Assembly (NCBI GenBank): GCA_014802325.1 | Contig: JAAVCK010000005.1 | Span: 176,531 to 240,530 of the forward strand | Reading direction: 5' to 3' | DNA: 64,000 nt | DNA from: Bacteroides sp. | GTDB taxonomy: Bacteria; Bacteroidota; Bacteroidia; Bacteroidales; Muribaculaceae | In this document: positions 9,385 to 18,048 of the stretch, piece by piece | How positions within the stretch are numbered: position 1 is the stretch's first letter | Layout: each line of letters opens with the position of its first letter | The notes under the pieces: generated by a model | The model's input: only the letters and a program-made list of their open reading frames with translations | Database searches by the model: none | Told to the model about the DNA's origin: nothing | Position numbers and translations under genes: made by a program

Positions 9385-10257
9385 ATGAGTCTTAACATCA
9401 TTGTGCTCGCCAAGCAGGTACCCGATACCCGCAACGTGGGCAAAGATGCAATGAAAGAAGATGGCACCATCAACCGTGCAGCTCTGCCCGCCATCTTCAA
9501 TCCCGAGGACCTCAACGCCCTCGAGCAGGCACTCCGCCTCAAGGACGCCAATCCCGGCTCCACCGTCACACTGCTCACCATGGGTCTTCCCCGTGCAGCC
9601 GAGATTATCCGCGAAGCCATGTATCGCGGTGCAGATACCGGTATCGTTCTCACTGACCGCACATTAGGTGGTGCCGACACTCTGGCCACTTCCTACTCGC
9701 TGGCTCAGGCCGTGAAGAAATTCGGTAATTTCGACATCATCCTCGGCGGCCGTCAGGCTATCGACGGTGACACCGCTCAGGTAGGTCCTCAGATTGCCGA
9801 GAAGCTCGGTATACCTCAGGTGACTTACGCCGAAGAAATCCTCGATCTCAGCAATGGCCACGTGACCGTGAAGCGCCGCCTCGAAAACGGCGTGGAGACT
9901 GTCAAGGCTCCTCTGCCCTGCGTAGTTACAGTCAACGGCTCTGCCGCCGACTGCCGTCCGCGCAACGCCATGCTCGTACAGAAATACAAATATGCAGCAT
10001 CGCCCTCTGAAGTAGCCAAGCTCGACGATGCCCGCAAGGCTCTCCTTGAGAAGCGTCCCTATCTCAACCTCCAGGAGTGGAGCGCTGCTTTTGTTGAGGC
10101 CGATCCCGAACAGATAGGTCTTCCCGGCTCTCCCACTAAGGTGAAAAATGTAGAAAACGTAGTGTTCACCGCCAAGGAAAGCCTCCGCCTCGACGACAAC
10201 GACCAGCAGATCGAAGACCTCGTCAAGGAACTCATCGCCAACCACACTATCGGCTAA
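9385..10257 (+). CDS. etfB: Electron transfer flavoprotein, beta subunit
   Basis: The beta subunit pairs with EtfA (next gene) to carry electrons between acyl-CoA dehydrogenases and other redox partners. The 290-residue protein starts with NIIVLAKQVPDTRNVG and has FNPEDLNALEQALRLKD plus DIILGGRQAIDGDTAQVGPQIAEKLG, which are standard EtfB nucleotide-binding segments. The gene lies 23 bases before etfA, and the acyl-CoA dehydrogenase follows, so the three form one operon. Confidence 0.95.
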   Translation: MSLNIIVLAKQVPDTRNVGKDAMKEDGTINRAALPAIFNPEDLNALEQALRLKDANPGSTVTLLTMGLPRAAEIIREAMYRGADTGIVLTDRTLGGADTLATSYSLAQAVKKFGNFDIILGGRQAIDGDTAQVGPQIAEKLGIPQVTYAEEILDLSNGHVTVKRRLENGVETVKAPLPCVVTVNGSAADCRPRNAMLVQKYKYAASPSEVAKLDDARKALLEKRPYLNLQEWSAAFVEADPEQIGLPGSPTKVKNVENVVFTAKESLRLDDNDQQIEDLVKELIANHTIG

Positions 10258-10280
10258 CCCCTCATCCCCACACTCACACA

Positions 10281-11306
10281 ATGGACAAGAACAATCTTAT
10301 AGTATATCTCGAAATCGAAGACGGAAAGGTTGCCGACGTCAGCCTTGAACTCCTCACCAAAGGCCGCGTGCTCGCTTCACGCTTAGGCGTGAAACTCGAA
10401 GCTGTGGTGCTCGGCGACAAGCTCGACAATGTAGAGGAGCAGGTATTCCCCTACGGTGTCGACACCCTCTATAAAGTGCAGGACAACCGCCTCTCGCCCT
10501 ATACCTCCAACCCCCACTCGGCAGTGCTGATCAACCTCTTCAAGGAAATCAAGCCCCAGATCTGCCTCATGGGTGCCACCTGCATAGGCCGCGACCTCGG
10601 TCCCCGCGTAAGCTCATGCCTCCACAGCGGTCTTACAGCTGACTGTACCGCTCTGGAAATCGGCGACCACACCGATCCCAAGACCGGCAAGGAATACAAG
10701 GATCTTCTCTTTCAGATCCGCCCCGCATTCGGCGGCAACATCGTGGCTACGATCGTCAATCCCGAGTGCCGTCCGCAGATGGCCACCGTGCGCGAAGGCG
10801 TGATGAAGAAAGAAGTGTTCGATCCCGCCCACAAGGGTGAGGTTATCAACCTCGACGCCAAAAACTACGTATCCGACGAAGACTTCGTAGTGGAAATCCT
10901 CGACCGTCACATCGAAAAGTCGAAGATCAACATCAAGAACTCGCCCATCATCGTGGCCGGCGGCTACGGCGTAGGTTCTAAAGAAAACTTCCAGCTTCTC
11001 CACGAGCTTGCCGAAACTCTGGGCGCTGAAGTAGGTGCTTCGCGTGCGGCTGTCGATGCCGGATTCACCGAACATGCCCGCCAGATCGGCCAGACCGGTG
11101 TCACCGTCCGTCCGAAACTCTACATCGCCTGCGGTATATCAGGTCAGATCCAGCACATCGCCGGTATGCAGGACAGCTCTATCATCATCTCCATCAACAA
11201 CGACCCCAACGCTCCCATCAACACCATAGCTGACTATGTGATCACTGGCAACGTGGAGGATGTAGTGCCCAAACTCATCAAATATTACAAGAAGAACTCT
11301 AAATAA
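10281..11306 (+). CDS. etfA: Electron transfer flavoprotein, alpha subunit
   Basis: The 341-residue alpha subunit carries the FAD-binding C-terminal domain: GASRAAVDAGF, then QTGVTVRPKLYIACGISG, then SIIISINNDPNAPI. The arginine of GASRA and the SGQIQH segment contact FAD in the family. It forms the cytoplasmic heterodimer with EtfB and lies 12 bases upstream of its likely electron partner, the acyl-CoA dehydrogenase. Confidence 0.95.
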   Translation: MDKNNLIVYLEIEDGKVADVSLELLTKGRVLASRLGVKLEAVVLGDKLDNVEEQVFPYGVDTLYKVQDNRLSPYTSNPHSAVLINLFKEIKPQICLMGATCIGRDLGPRVSSCLHSGLTADCTALEIGDHTDPKTGKEYKDLLFQIRPAFGGNIVATIVNPECRPQMATVREGVMKKEVFDPAHKGEVINLDAKNYVSDEDFVVEILDRHIEKSKINIKNSPIIVAGGYGVGSKENFQLLHELAETLGAEVGASRAAVDAGFTEHARQIGQTGVTVRPKLYIACGISGQIQHIAGMQDSSIIISINNDPNAPINTIADYVITGNVEDVVPKLIKYYKKNSK

Positions 11307-11318
11307 TAGAGAAACAAA

Positions 11319-13022
11319 ATGGCAAATTTTTATACTGACAATCCCGATCTCAAGCACCATCTCACCCATCCTATGATGGAGAAGATCGTTGCTATGAAAG
11401 AGCGCAACTATACTGACGCCGAGAAATACGACTACGCTCCCCTCGACTACGCCGATGCCATGGACAGCTATGACAAGGTGCTCGAAATCGTGGGCGAAAT
11501 ATGCGGCGACATCATCGCCCCCAACGCCGAAGCTGTTGACCACCAAGGTCCTCACGTTGAAAACGGTCGCGTGGTTTATGCCGACGCTACCGTAGAAAAC
11601 CTCGAAGCATGCCGCAAGGCCGGCCTCATGGGTATGGCTATGCCCCGCCGTCTGGGTGGTCTTAACTTCCCCATCACCCCCTACATCATGGCCGCTGACA
11701 TCGTGAGCCGCGCCGACACCGGTTTTGAAAACCTCTGGGGTCTTCAGGACTGTGCCGAGACCATCTACGAGTTTGCCGACGAGGACCAGAAGAAGAAATT
11801 CATTCCCCGCGTGTGCAAAGGCGAGACCATGTCGATGGACCTCACCGAGCCCGATGCCGGTTCTGACCTCCAGTCAGTCATGCTCAAGGCTACCGAACAG
11901 CCCGACGGCACCTGGCGCCTCAACGGTGTGAAGCGATTCATCACCAACGGCGACAGCGACATCCACCTCGTACTCGCCCGTAGCGAGGACGGCACCAAGG
12001 ACGGACGCGGTCTGTCGATGTTCATCTATGACAAGAACGACGGCGGTGTGACCGTGCGCCGTATCGAGAACAAGATGGGTATCAAAGGCTCGCCTACTTG
12101 CGAACTCGTATTTAAGAACGCCAAGGCCGAACTCTGCGGCAGCCGTCGCCTGGGTCTCATCAAGTATGTGATGGCCCTCATGAACGGTGCCCGCCTCGGC
12201 ATCGCCGCTCAGTCGGTAGGTGTGAGCGAACTCGCTTACCGCGAAGCACTCGCCTACGCACGTGATCGCAAGCAGTTCGGCAAAGCCATCATCGAGTTCC
12301 CCGCCGTATACGAGATGCTCGCTGTGATGAAGGCCAAGCTCGACGCTTCGCGCGCCCTTCTCTACGAGACCTCACGCTTCGTGGACATCTACAAGATCTA
12401 CGACGATATGGCTAAGGAAGCTCCCCTCTCACCCGAGGATCGCAAGGAAGCCAAGGCTTATGCCAAGCTGGCCGACTCGCTCACTCCTCTTGCCAAGGGT
12501 ATGGGCAGCGAATACTGCAACCAGAACGCCTATGACTGTATCCAGATCCACGGTGGCTCGGGCTTCATGAAAGACTATGCCTGCGAACGCCTCTACCGCG
12601 ACGCACGCATCACCTCTATCTATGAAGGTACTACCCAGCTCCAGGTCGTAGCCGCTATCCGCTACGTGACCACCGGCGCTTACCTCAACCTTATCAACGA
12701 TTACGCATCGCGTGAGATCGCTCCCGCTCTCCAGCCCCTCAAGGATCGTCTGGTGAAGATGACCGAGCTCTACGCCGCTGCTGTTGAAAAGGTCACTTCG
12801 TCGGACGACAAGGACTACAACGACTTCATGGCCCGCCGCATGGTGGAAATGGCTGCCGACATCATCATGAGCTACCTGCTCCTCTTCGACGCCACCCGCA
12901 ATGACTCGTTCACCCGTTCGGCCAACGTTTACCTCAACCTCGCTGAGGCTGAAGTGGTAAAACATAGCGAATTTATCAATCGTTTCAACCCCGAGGAACT
13001 CGCCGCCTACAAGGCCGAATAA
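11319..13022 (+). CDS. Acyl-CoA dehydrogenase with C-terminal extension
   Basis: The 567-residue FAD enzyme introduces the alpha-beta double bond of acyl-CoA, or runs in reverse as an enoyl-CoA reductase. Recognisable segments are MDLTEPDAGSDLQSV and KRFITNGDSDIHLVLAR in the flavin-binding barrel, RKQFGK, IQIHGGSGFMKDYACERLYRDARI, and the catalytic Glu in ITSIYEGTTQLQ. The protein is about 180 residues longer than classical butyryl-CoA dehydrogenase because of an extra helical C-terminal domain seen in one subfamily. The etfBA neighbours suggest a short-chain substrate, but specificity cannot be read from sequence. Confidence 0.9.
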   Translation: MANFYTDNPDLKHHLTHPMMEKIVAMKERNYTDAEKYDYAPLDYADAMDSYDKVLEIVGEICGDIIAPNAEAVDHQGPHVENGRVVYADATVENLEACRKAGLMGMAMPRRLGGLNFPITPYIMAADIVSRADTGFENLWGLQDCAETIYEFADEDQKKKFIPRVCKGETMSMDLTEPDAGSDLQSVMLKATEQPDGTWRLNGVKRFITNGDSDIHLVLARSEDGTKDGRGLSMFIYDKNDGGVTVRRIENKMGIKGSPTCELVFKNAKAELCGSRRLGLIKYVMALMNGARLGIAAQSVGVSELAYREALAYARDRKQFGKAIIEFPAVYEMLAVMKAKLDASRALLYETSRFVDIYKIYDDMAKEAPLSPEDRKEAKAYAKLADSLTPLAKGMGSEYCNQNAYDCIQIHGGSGFMKDYACERLYRDARITSIYEGTTQLQVVAAIRYVTTGAYLNLINDYASREIAPALQPLKDRLVKMTELYAAAVEKVTSSDDKDYNDFMARRMVEMAADIIMSYLLLFDATRNDSFTRSANVYLNLAEAEVVKHSEFINRFNPEELAAYKAE

Positions 13023-13046
13023 TCCTGCGGAAACATATCAACAATC

Positions 13047-13087
13047 AGGCCGACGGAACCGACGAAAGTCCCGTCGGCCTTTATTAT
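13047..13087 (+). terminator. Terminator of the etfBA-acyl-CoA dehydrogenase operon
   Basis: AGGCCGACGG (13047-13056) pairs perfectly with CCGTCGGCCT (13071-13080), followed by TTATTAT. The next start codon is at 13092. Confidence 0.7.
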
Positions 13088-13091
13088 CATC

Positions 13092-14255
13092 ATGGATTTC
13101 AATGCTCTGAGGCTTAAATATCACGGCGACCCGCTCAAGATGGACGAGATACTCCAGGCCGAGTGCCGACACAAATGTGCGCGCAAGCTGCCGCGCACGC
13201 TGAGCCACGACGGATTCCGTTTTCCGTCGACCGCACTGGCCGAAATGGCTACCGCCGAACCTGTGGCCGATTTCCACGCCCGAATGATCGATGGTGCTTC
13301 CACGGTGCTCGATATGACGCTTGGACTCGCCATCGACGCTTTTGCGATGTCACGCCGTGGCGCTCGCCTGACCGGTATCGAGCTCGACTCGCATGCTGCC
13401 GAAGTGGCTTGTGGCAATGCCGAAGCTCTCGGCATAGATATGGAGATTATCAATGCCGACAGCGTGGAATGGCTCAGAAACACCGACCGGCATTTCGACC
13501 TGATATTCATAGACCCGGCACGTCGCGACGGAGCAGGACGCCATTTTGCCCTGGCCGACTGCCGTCCTGACGTCACCGCAATACTTCCGCTCATGATGGA
13601 GCATGCCTCAAGAGTGATGATAAAATGCTCACCGATGATCGACATAAGTCGTCTGCGCGCCGACACGTCAGCCGATGCTGACATTGTAGCCGTGGGTACG
13701 CGTCGCGAGTGTAAGGAACTGCTTCTGACACTTCCCGGCACAGGCTCTACCTCGGCCGTGACTGTTGACGACAGTGGCGAAATCGCCGGTACAAATGGAC
13801 ACAACCAACCCGAGCCCGTATTTCCTACACCCGGAGCATATCTGCTCGAACCATTTCCGGCCGTGATGAAAGCCGGCCCCTCACAGCTGCTCGACGACAG
13901 GTTCGGCACTTGCCGCATCGCTCCGTCGACCCACCTCTACTGCTCTGCATCAGTGCCCGGCGGCTTCCCGGGACAGGCATTCAGAATTATAGAAGTACAT
14001 GACTTCAACAAGCGCTCGGCTTCCGACATAGCGCGCCGCTACGGTATGCTCAATGTAGCCACACGCAACTTTCCGCTTTCGGCTCCCCAGCTCGTGAAGA
14101 AACTCGGAGTAAAGGAAGGTGGCGACTACCGCTTGTTTGGTGTCACCGTAGCCCAAAACCGTAAAATCCTTATAATCACTACCAATGATCCGACTGACAA
14201 CACTCCTGACTCTGCTGCTGACAGCTCTCGCCACCAAGGCCTACATACCTCTTGA
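13092..14255 (+). CDS. Class I SAM-dependent methyltransferase with THUMP-like C-terminal domain
   Basis: This 387-residue protein has a Rossmann methyltransferase core: VLDMTLGLAIDAFAMS in the SAM-binding loop, GIELDSHAAEVA in the acidic loop, and DLIFIDPARRDGAGRHF as a DPAR catalytic-type motif. The C-terminal part (YLLEPFPAVMKAG onward) resembles the ferredoxin-like/THUMP-like domain of Bacteroidota homologues (the PG_1098 type). An RNA substrate is likely by fold but unproven. The last 20 or so residues (after KILIIT) are low-complexity and overlap the next gene by 71 bases, so the tail probably arose by loss of the original stop. Confidence 0.8.
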   Translation: MDFNALRLKYHGDPLKMDEILQAECRHKCARKLPRTLSHDGFRFPSTALAEMATAEPVADFHARMIDGASTVLDMTLGLAIDAFAMSRRGARLTGIELDSHAAEVACGNAEALGIDMEIINADSVEWLRNTDRHFDLIFIDPARRDGAGRHFALADCRPDVTAILPLMMEHASRVMIKCSPMIDISRLRADTSADADIVAVGTRRECKELLLTLPGTGSTSAVTVDDSGEIAGTNGHNQPEPVFPTPGAYLLEPFPAVMKAGPSQLLDDRFGTCRIAPSTHLYCSASVPGGFPGQAFRIIEVHDFNKRSASDIARRYGMLNVATRNFPLSAPQLVKKLGVKEGGDYRLFGVTVAQNRKILIITTNDPTDNTPDSAADSSRHQGLHTS

Positions 14256-16698
14256 CCCGAACGATCCGGTAATAGCTGAGGGCGACAGCGTGGTATGGAA
14301 CGACATTCGCTTCAGCCCGTCGACCAAGTCGATATTCGTGGATATGAATCTCAGCGTCGAATATCTCGCATCTCATCCCTACGCATTCCGTTCGTTTACG
14401 GAGGCTATGGCCCACCTTACCGACGGCACTCCCGAAAGTCCAATGAATGTCTACATAGCTCCCGGGGTGTATTGGGTAGATGATCCGGATGAAGACGTGA
14501 TGCGCACGGGTATGAATGGCCGCGAACCGTTCGGCCTCGTGATAAAGTGCGACGCACTTCACATCACCGGTCTCACCAGCGATCCGCACAACGTAGTGAT
14601 TTGTGCCGCACGAGGTCACACTCAGGGCGCATGGGGCAACTTCACCATGCTCGACATAACAGGCGATGACTTCATAGCCCGGAATCTTACTTTAGGCAAC
14701 TTCTGCAACGTAGATCTGGAATTTCCACTCGACCCGAAGCTCAACCGCCCGAAACGCAACAAAGCCATCACGCAAGCTCACGTGGCTTATCTCCACGGCG
14801 ACCGTGCCGTAGCGCGCAACGTCCGCTTCATATCACGCCTCAACATGAATCCGCTCAACGGCGCACGACGTATCCTCTTTGACGGCTGCCACATGGAGTC
14901 GACCGACGATGCGCTTACAGGGACTGGCGTATATCTTGGATGCACACTCGATTTCTACGCGCCGCGCCCGTTCTGGAACAGCCATGAAAACGGCGCCGTG
15001 TTTCTCGACTGCGACTTTACAGTAGCCCACTCCTCTGGCCGACAGTATTTCTGCAAATCAGTAGGTCCGCTGAGCATCATCGACTGCCGCTATCACACCT
15101 CCACACCTACATATGTGGGATGGACTCACTACCCTACGGCGTGGCTTCGTGGCTATCAGAGCAATGTATCACTCGACGGTAAACCCGTGGCCATAGGATC
15201 CGAACGGTCTGAGAATACGGTAGATATAACCGACATGCCGCAACTCGAAGCATTCCGCGTAGTCACAGCCGAGGGCGATACCATATACAATACTTACTCA
15301 CTTCTGCGCGGCGACGACGGCTGGGATCCGATGGGTGTGGCGCCGCTTATAGAACGCGAAAGCCAGCGCAGGCAGCACGATATTACAGCCATGCCGACTT
15401 TTCTGGGCGTAGCGCCGCGCGAGTGCGGTATAGAGACGGGCGACTCGGCTGTCACGCTCACCGCCTACGCCCGACGACATGCCGGATACGATACTCCTAC
15501 GCCCCAAATCACGTGGAGTGTGAGCGAAGGCGGCGAGCGGTTTGTATCCATCACACCCGACGGCGAAAAGTGCGTGGTAAGGTCAGTCAATCACACCGAT
15601 ACCGCCGCCACAGTGGAGATCACAGCCACCACGCCCGAAGGACTTCAGGGTGTGGCCGTGGTCACTGCCTCCCCCTCACTTCTTCCTGCACCTGCGATAC
15701 TCAAACGGCCTGAAATCACAGTCGGGTCAGGCAAGGCTATGCTGACATACACGCTTGACCTCGGCCATCGCGACGACCGCTCTGAAATCACATGGTACAA
15801 AGCCACATCAGCCGATCTATCCGACGCACGCCCGATAGCCGTGAGCCGTTACGGCGATCCGCTGACAGAAATACCGCTCACGTCGGCTGAGGCCGGACGA
15901 TACATATTCGCCACTCTCGCTCCGGCTCACATTCGCTCACTGGCGGCTGAAAGCGTGGCTGCCGCTCCGGTGCTTATAAAACCTGAAGATGTGGATGCGG
16001 GAGCGGTATTCACCACCGATTTCGCCAACTTCCCCACCACCGAAACCGATATGATCACCCCCGGATTCTGGACCGTAGGCGGATTCAAGCCTGCCGATAC
16101 AGCCGATTTTGCATGGGCGGAAGAGAAAGGTGAATACTGGTATTACGGCACCGGCATCAATGGCGCCACAGGCCGCGGACTGTCGCAACGCCGCAAAGGC
16201 GCGAGACTGATGTATACTCCAATGCCGGATGAATACGGCGATATGACTCTCACTCTGCTCGTTGACCCGGCCAAGACAGCCGGACAGGGATTCGGCAGTG
16301 CCACGGGGCAATATCTCGACGTATGCATTAAATTCGATCCCGCCACTCTCACCGGCTATGCACTGCGCATCATCCGCACCACGCGCCACAGTAACGCAGT
16401 CGACTTCCAACTGATGCGATATGACAACGGTGTCACCACTCCTGTAGGCGAGGCCGTCACGGGTTCATGCTACCGCACGGGATGCACCATAATCCTTGCA
16501 TACCGCGACGGACTGCTCACCGCCGACGTCAGCACGTCCACACCTCTACGTCAGCCCGACGATGCTGATGTGCATACGGAGATACATCTGTCATCGTCCG
16601 TCGAAGCAAATTCCTTCGGAGGTATAGCAGTGCAACACACCGGCTCAACCGGCGAAAGCGCCACAATGCTCCATCATCTTACTGCCGAGTGGGAGTAA
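14185..16698 (+). CDS. Secreted right-handed beta-helix protein (pectinesterase/pectate-lyase-like)
   Basis: The 837-residue protein has a clear signal peptide (residues 1-19, ending ATKAY). Residues about 60-300 contain repeated beta-helix rungs such as VYIAPGVYWVDD, HITGLTSDPHNVVI, FIARNLTLGNFCNV, ARNVRFISRLN and RILFDGCHMESTDDAL, as in pectin methylesterases and lyases. Ig-like and jelly-roll-like domains follow (about 400-835). I could not find the canonical pectinesterase catalytic set, so the exact reaction is open. It probably acts on plant cell-wall polysaccharide outside the cytoplasm. It starts inside the upstream methyltransferase gene. Confidence 0.7.
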   Translation: MIRLTTLLTLLLTALATKAYIPLDPNDPVIAEGDSVVWNDIRFSPSTKSIFVDMNLSVEYLASHPYAFRSFTEAMAHLTDGTPESPMNVYIAPGVYWVDDPDEDVMRTGMNGREPFGLVIKCDALHITGLTSDPHNVVICAARGHTQGAWGNFTMLDITGDDFIARNLTLGNFCNVDLEFPLDPKLNRPKRNKAITQAHVAYLHGDRAVARNVRFISRLNMNPLNGARRILFDGCHMESTDDALTGTGVYLGCTLDFYAPRPFWNSHENGAVFLDCDFTVAHSSGRQYFCKSVGPLSIIDCRYHTSTPTYVGWTHYPTAWLRGYQSNVSLDGKPVAIGSERSENTVDITDMPQLEAFRVVTAEGDTIYNTYSLLRGDDGWDPMGVAPLIERESQRRQHDITAMPTFLGVAPRECGIETGDSAVTLTAYARRHAGYDTPTPQITWSVSEGGERFVSITPDGEKCVVRSVNHTDTAATVEITATTPEGLQGVAVVTASPSLLPAPAILKRPEITVGSGKAMLTYTLDLGHRDDRSEITWYKATSADLSDARPIAVSRYGDPLTEIPLTSAEAGRYIFATLAPAHIRSLAAESVAAAPVLIKPEDVDAGAVFTTDFANFPTTETDMITPGFWTVGGFKPADTADFAWAEEKGEYWYYGTGINGATGRGLSQRRKGARLMYTPMPDEYGDMTLTLLVDPAKTAGQGFGSATGQYLDVCIKFDPATLTGYALRIIRTTRHSNAVDFQLMRYDNGVTTPVGEAVTGSCYRTGCTIILAYRDGLLTADVSTSTPLRQPDDADVHTEIHLSSSVEANSFGGIAVQHTGSTGESATMLHHLTAEWE

Positions 16699-16701
16699 AC
16701 A

Positions 16702-18048
16702 CTACTCCACTGTCCAGATTTTATCGAGTACAGAGGCATATGGAGTGATCAGACGGCCTATCTTCAGGCCGTAGAAGCGTGTGCCCAAATGCTGCTCGGC
16801 GCGCATGGCCGATAGTGTGGCCGGCAGCGGCGTGGCAAAGGCAAAGTCGGATATTATCAATACGTCGGCCATGCTGTAGTTTTCAGTATGCAACTGACGG
16901 ATAGCATCGCGGAGCATCTGCTCGCCGTTGGTGCCTCCGGTATAAGAGTTTGATAGAAATGACTCCAGACGCCGCCACTCTCCGGGCTGACTCAGATCTA
17001 TGGCCTGACTGCGCACGGAAAATGTGATGAGATAACACTGCCGCTTCTCGCTCCGGGCTATCTCAAGGAGCTGATAAAGCATGGCAAGCGCCAGCTCCGA
17101 TGCCCGGCCATCCATAGAGCTGCTCGTGTCGACGCTCACTATTATAGGGCCTTGTGCCGGACGCGGATTGACTTCTGCGCGCGGAGCTTTGACGGAGCTG
17201 TCGCGCCCGGGTGATGAAAATTGCTGCAACTGCCTCAGCGAGTAGCGCATCATGAATATCAGTTCGGTCTCCGGATGGGCAAGATATGAAAATTCCGTGG
17301 GTATGGTACATTCAAGATCATTGCCCGTGGTGATTCGGTCGATTTCCTGCGATGTGACCGCAGTGGAGATGGATGTAGGACTATAGCGTCGGGCAAGCGA
17401 CGTATGGTCCCGGCTGACGGTATTCTCCCTCCTCCCTATTATCCCGGCTATAGCCGCAAGTTGGGGGTATCGGTTCATCGACTTGCGGAGCTGCTTTCTG
17501 ACTCGATAGTCCTGCCGGCATCTGCGTTCGCACGATTTTTCCCACTCGGCCGAGGCTGATGAGAGCAGATTGTGCTTGGTGCGCGAGGTACGCCGCGCCA
17601 ATGCGTCGCCCCACTCGCGGGCAAACATATCGAAGATCACCTGCTCATTGGCAGCGGTGAGCTGAGAGTCATATCCGGCGGTGTCGAGATCAGCCTGAGT
17701 GTATTTCATACCCGTGAGCTGACTGACCTGGCGCCACATGGCCCGGCGCTCGCCCGGCGAACCGTTGACAAAGCGGTTGTGAAGCAACTGCTCGGGTTCA
17801 CCGTCGCGGTCTATCTTCTCGAAGCCGTCGATCATCTCGCCGAGAAATGCCTGCATATTATCTTTAAATGCCTCACGATAGTCAGGATCGGCGCCGCCGA
17901 GATTGGGATTCCGGTCTACGACACCGCGCACATATTGCGCCAGCACATCATCGCCCTCCACACCGGCAGGCATGCGTCCGTCGGCGAGATAAGTGTCAAA
18001 TCCGTCGGCAAAATAATTCAGCAATATCTGTTTACGGCTGTCGGTCAT
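16702..18048 (-). CDS. ViaA-like VWA-domain protein (MoxR partner)
   Basis: The 448-residue protein ends in a von Willebrand A domain with the metal-ion site VDTSSSMDGRASE (DxSxS) and further MIDAS positions in TGGTNG and ISDFA. The N-terminal half is helical and basic. It overlaps the upstream AAA ATPase gene by 4 bases (ATGA), matching the RavA-ViaA arrangement in which the VWA protein and a MoxR ATPase form a chaperone-like system. In E. coli that pair influences respiratory enzymes and aminoglycoside sensitivity; the target here is unknown. It converges with the beta-helix gene, leaving only 3 bases between stops. Confidence 0.8.
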   Translation of the reverse strand: MTDSRKQILLNYFADGFDTYLADGRMPAGVEGDDVLAQYVRGVVDRNPNLGGADPDYREAFKDNMQAFLGEMIDGFEKIDRDGEPEQLLHNRFVNGSPGERRAMWRQVSQLTGMKYTQADLDTAGYDSQLTAANEQVIFDMFAREWGDALARRTSRTKHNLLSSASAEWEKSCERRCRQDYRVRKQLRKSMNRYPQLAAIAGIIGRRENTVSRDHTSLARRYSPTSISTAVTSQEIDRITTGNDLECTIPTEFSYLAHPETELIFMMRYSLRQLQQFSSPGRDSSVKAPRAEVNPRPAQGPIIVSVDTSSSMDGRASELALAMLYQLLEIARSEKRQCYLITFSVRSQAIDLSQPGEWRRLESFLSNSYTGGTNGEQMLRDAIRQLHTENYSMADVLIISDFAFATPLPATLSAMRAEQHLGTRFYGLKIGRLITPYASVLDKIWTVE

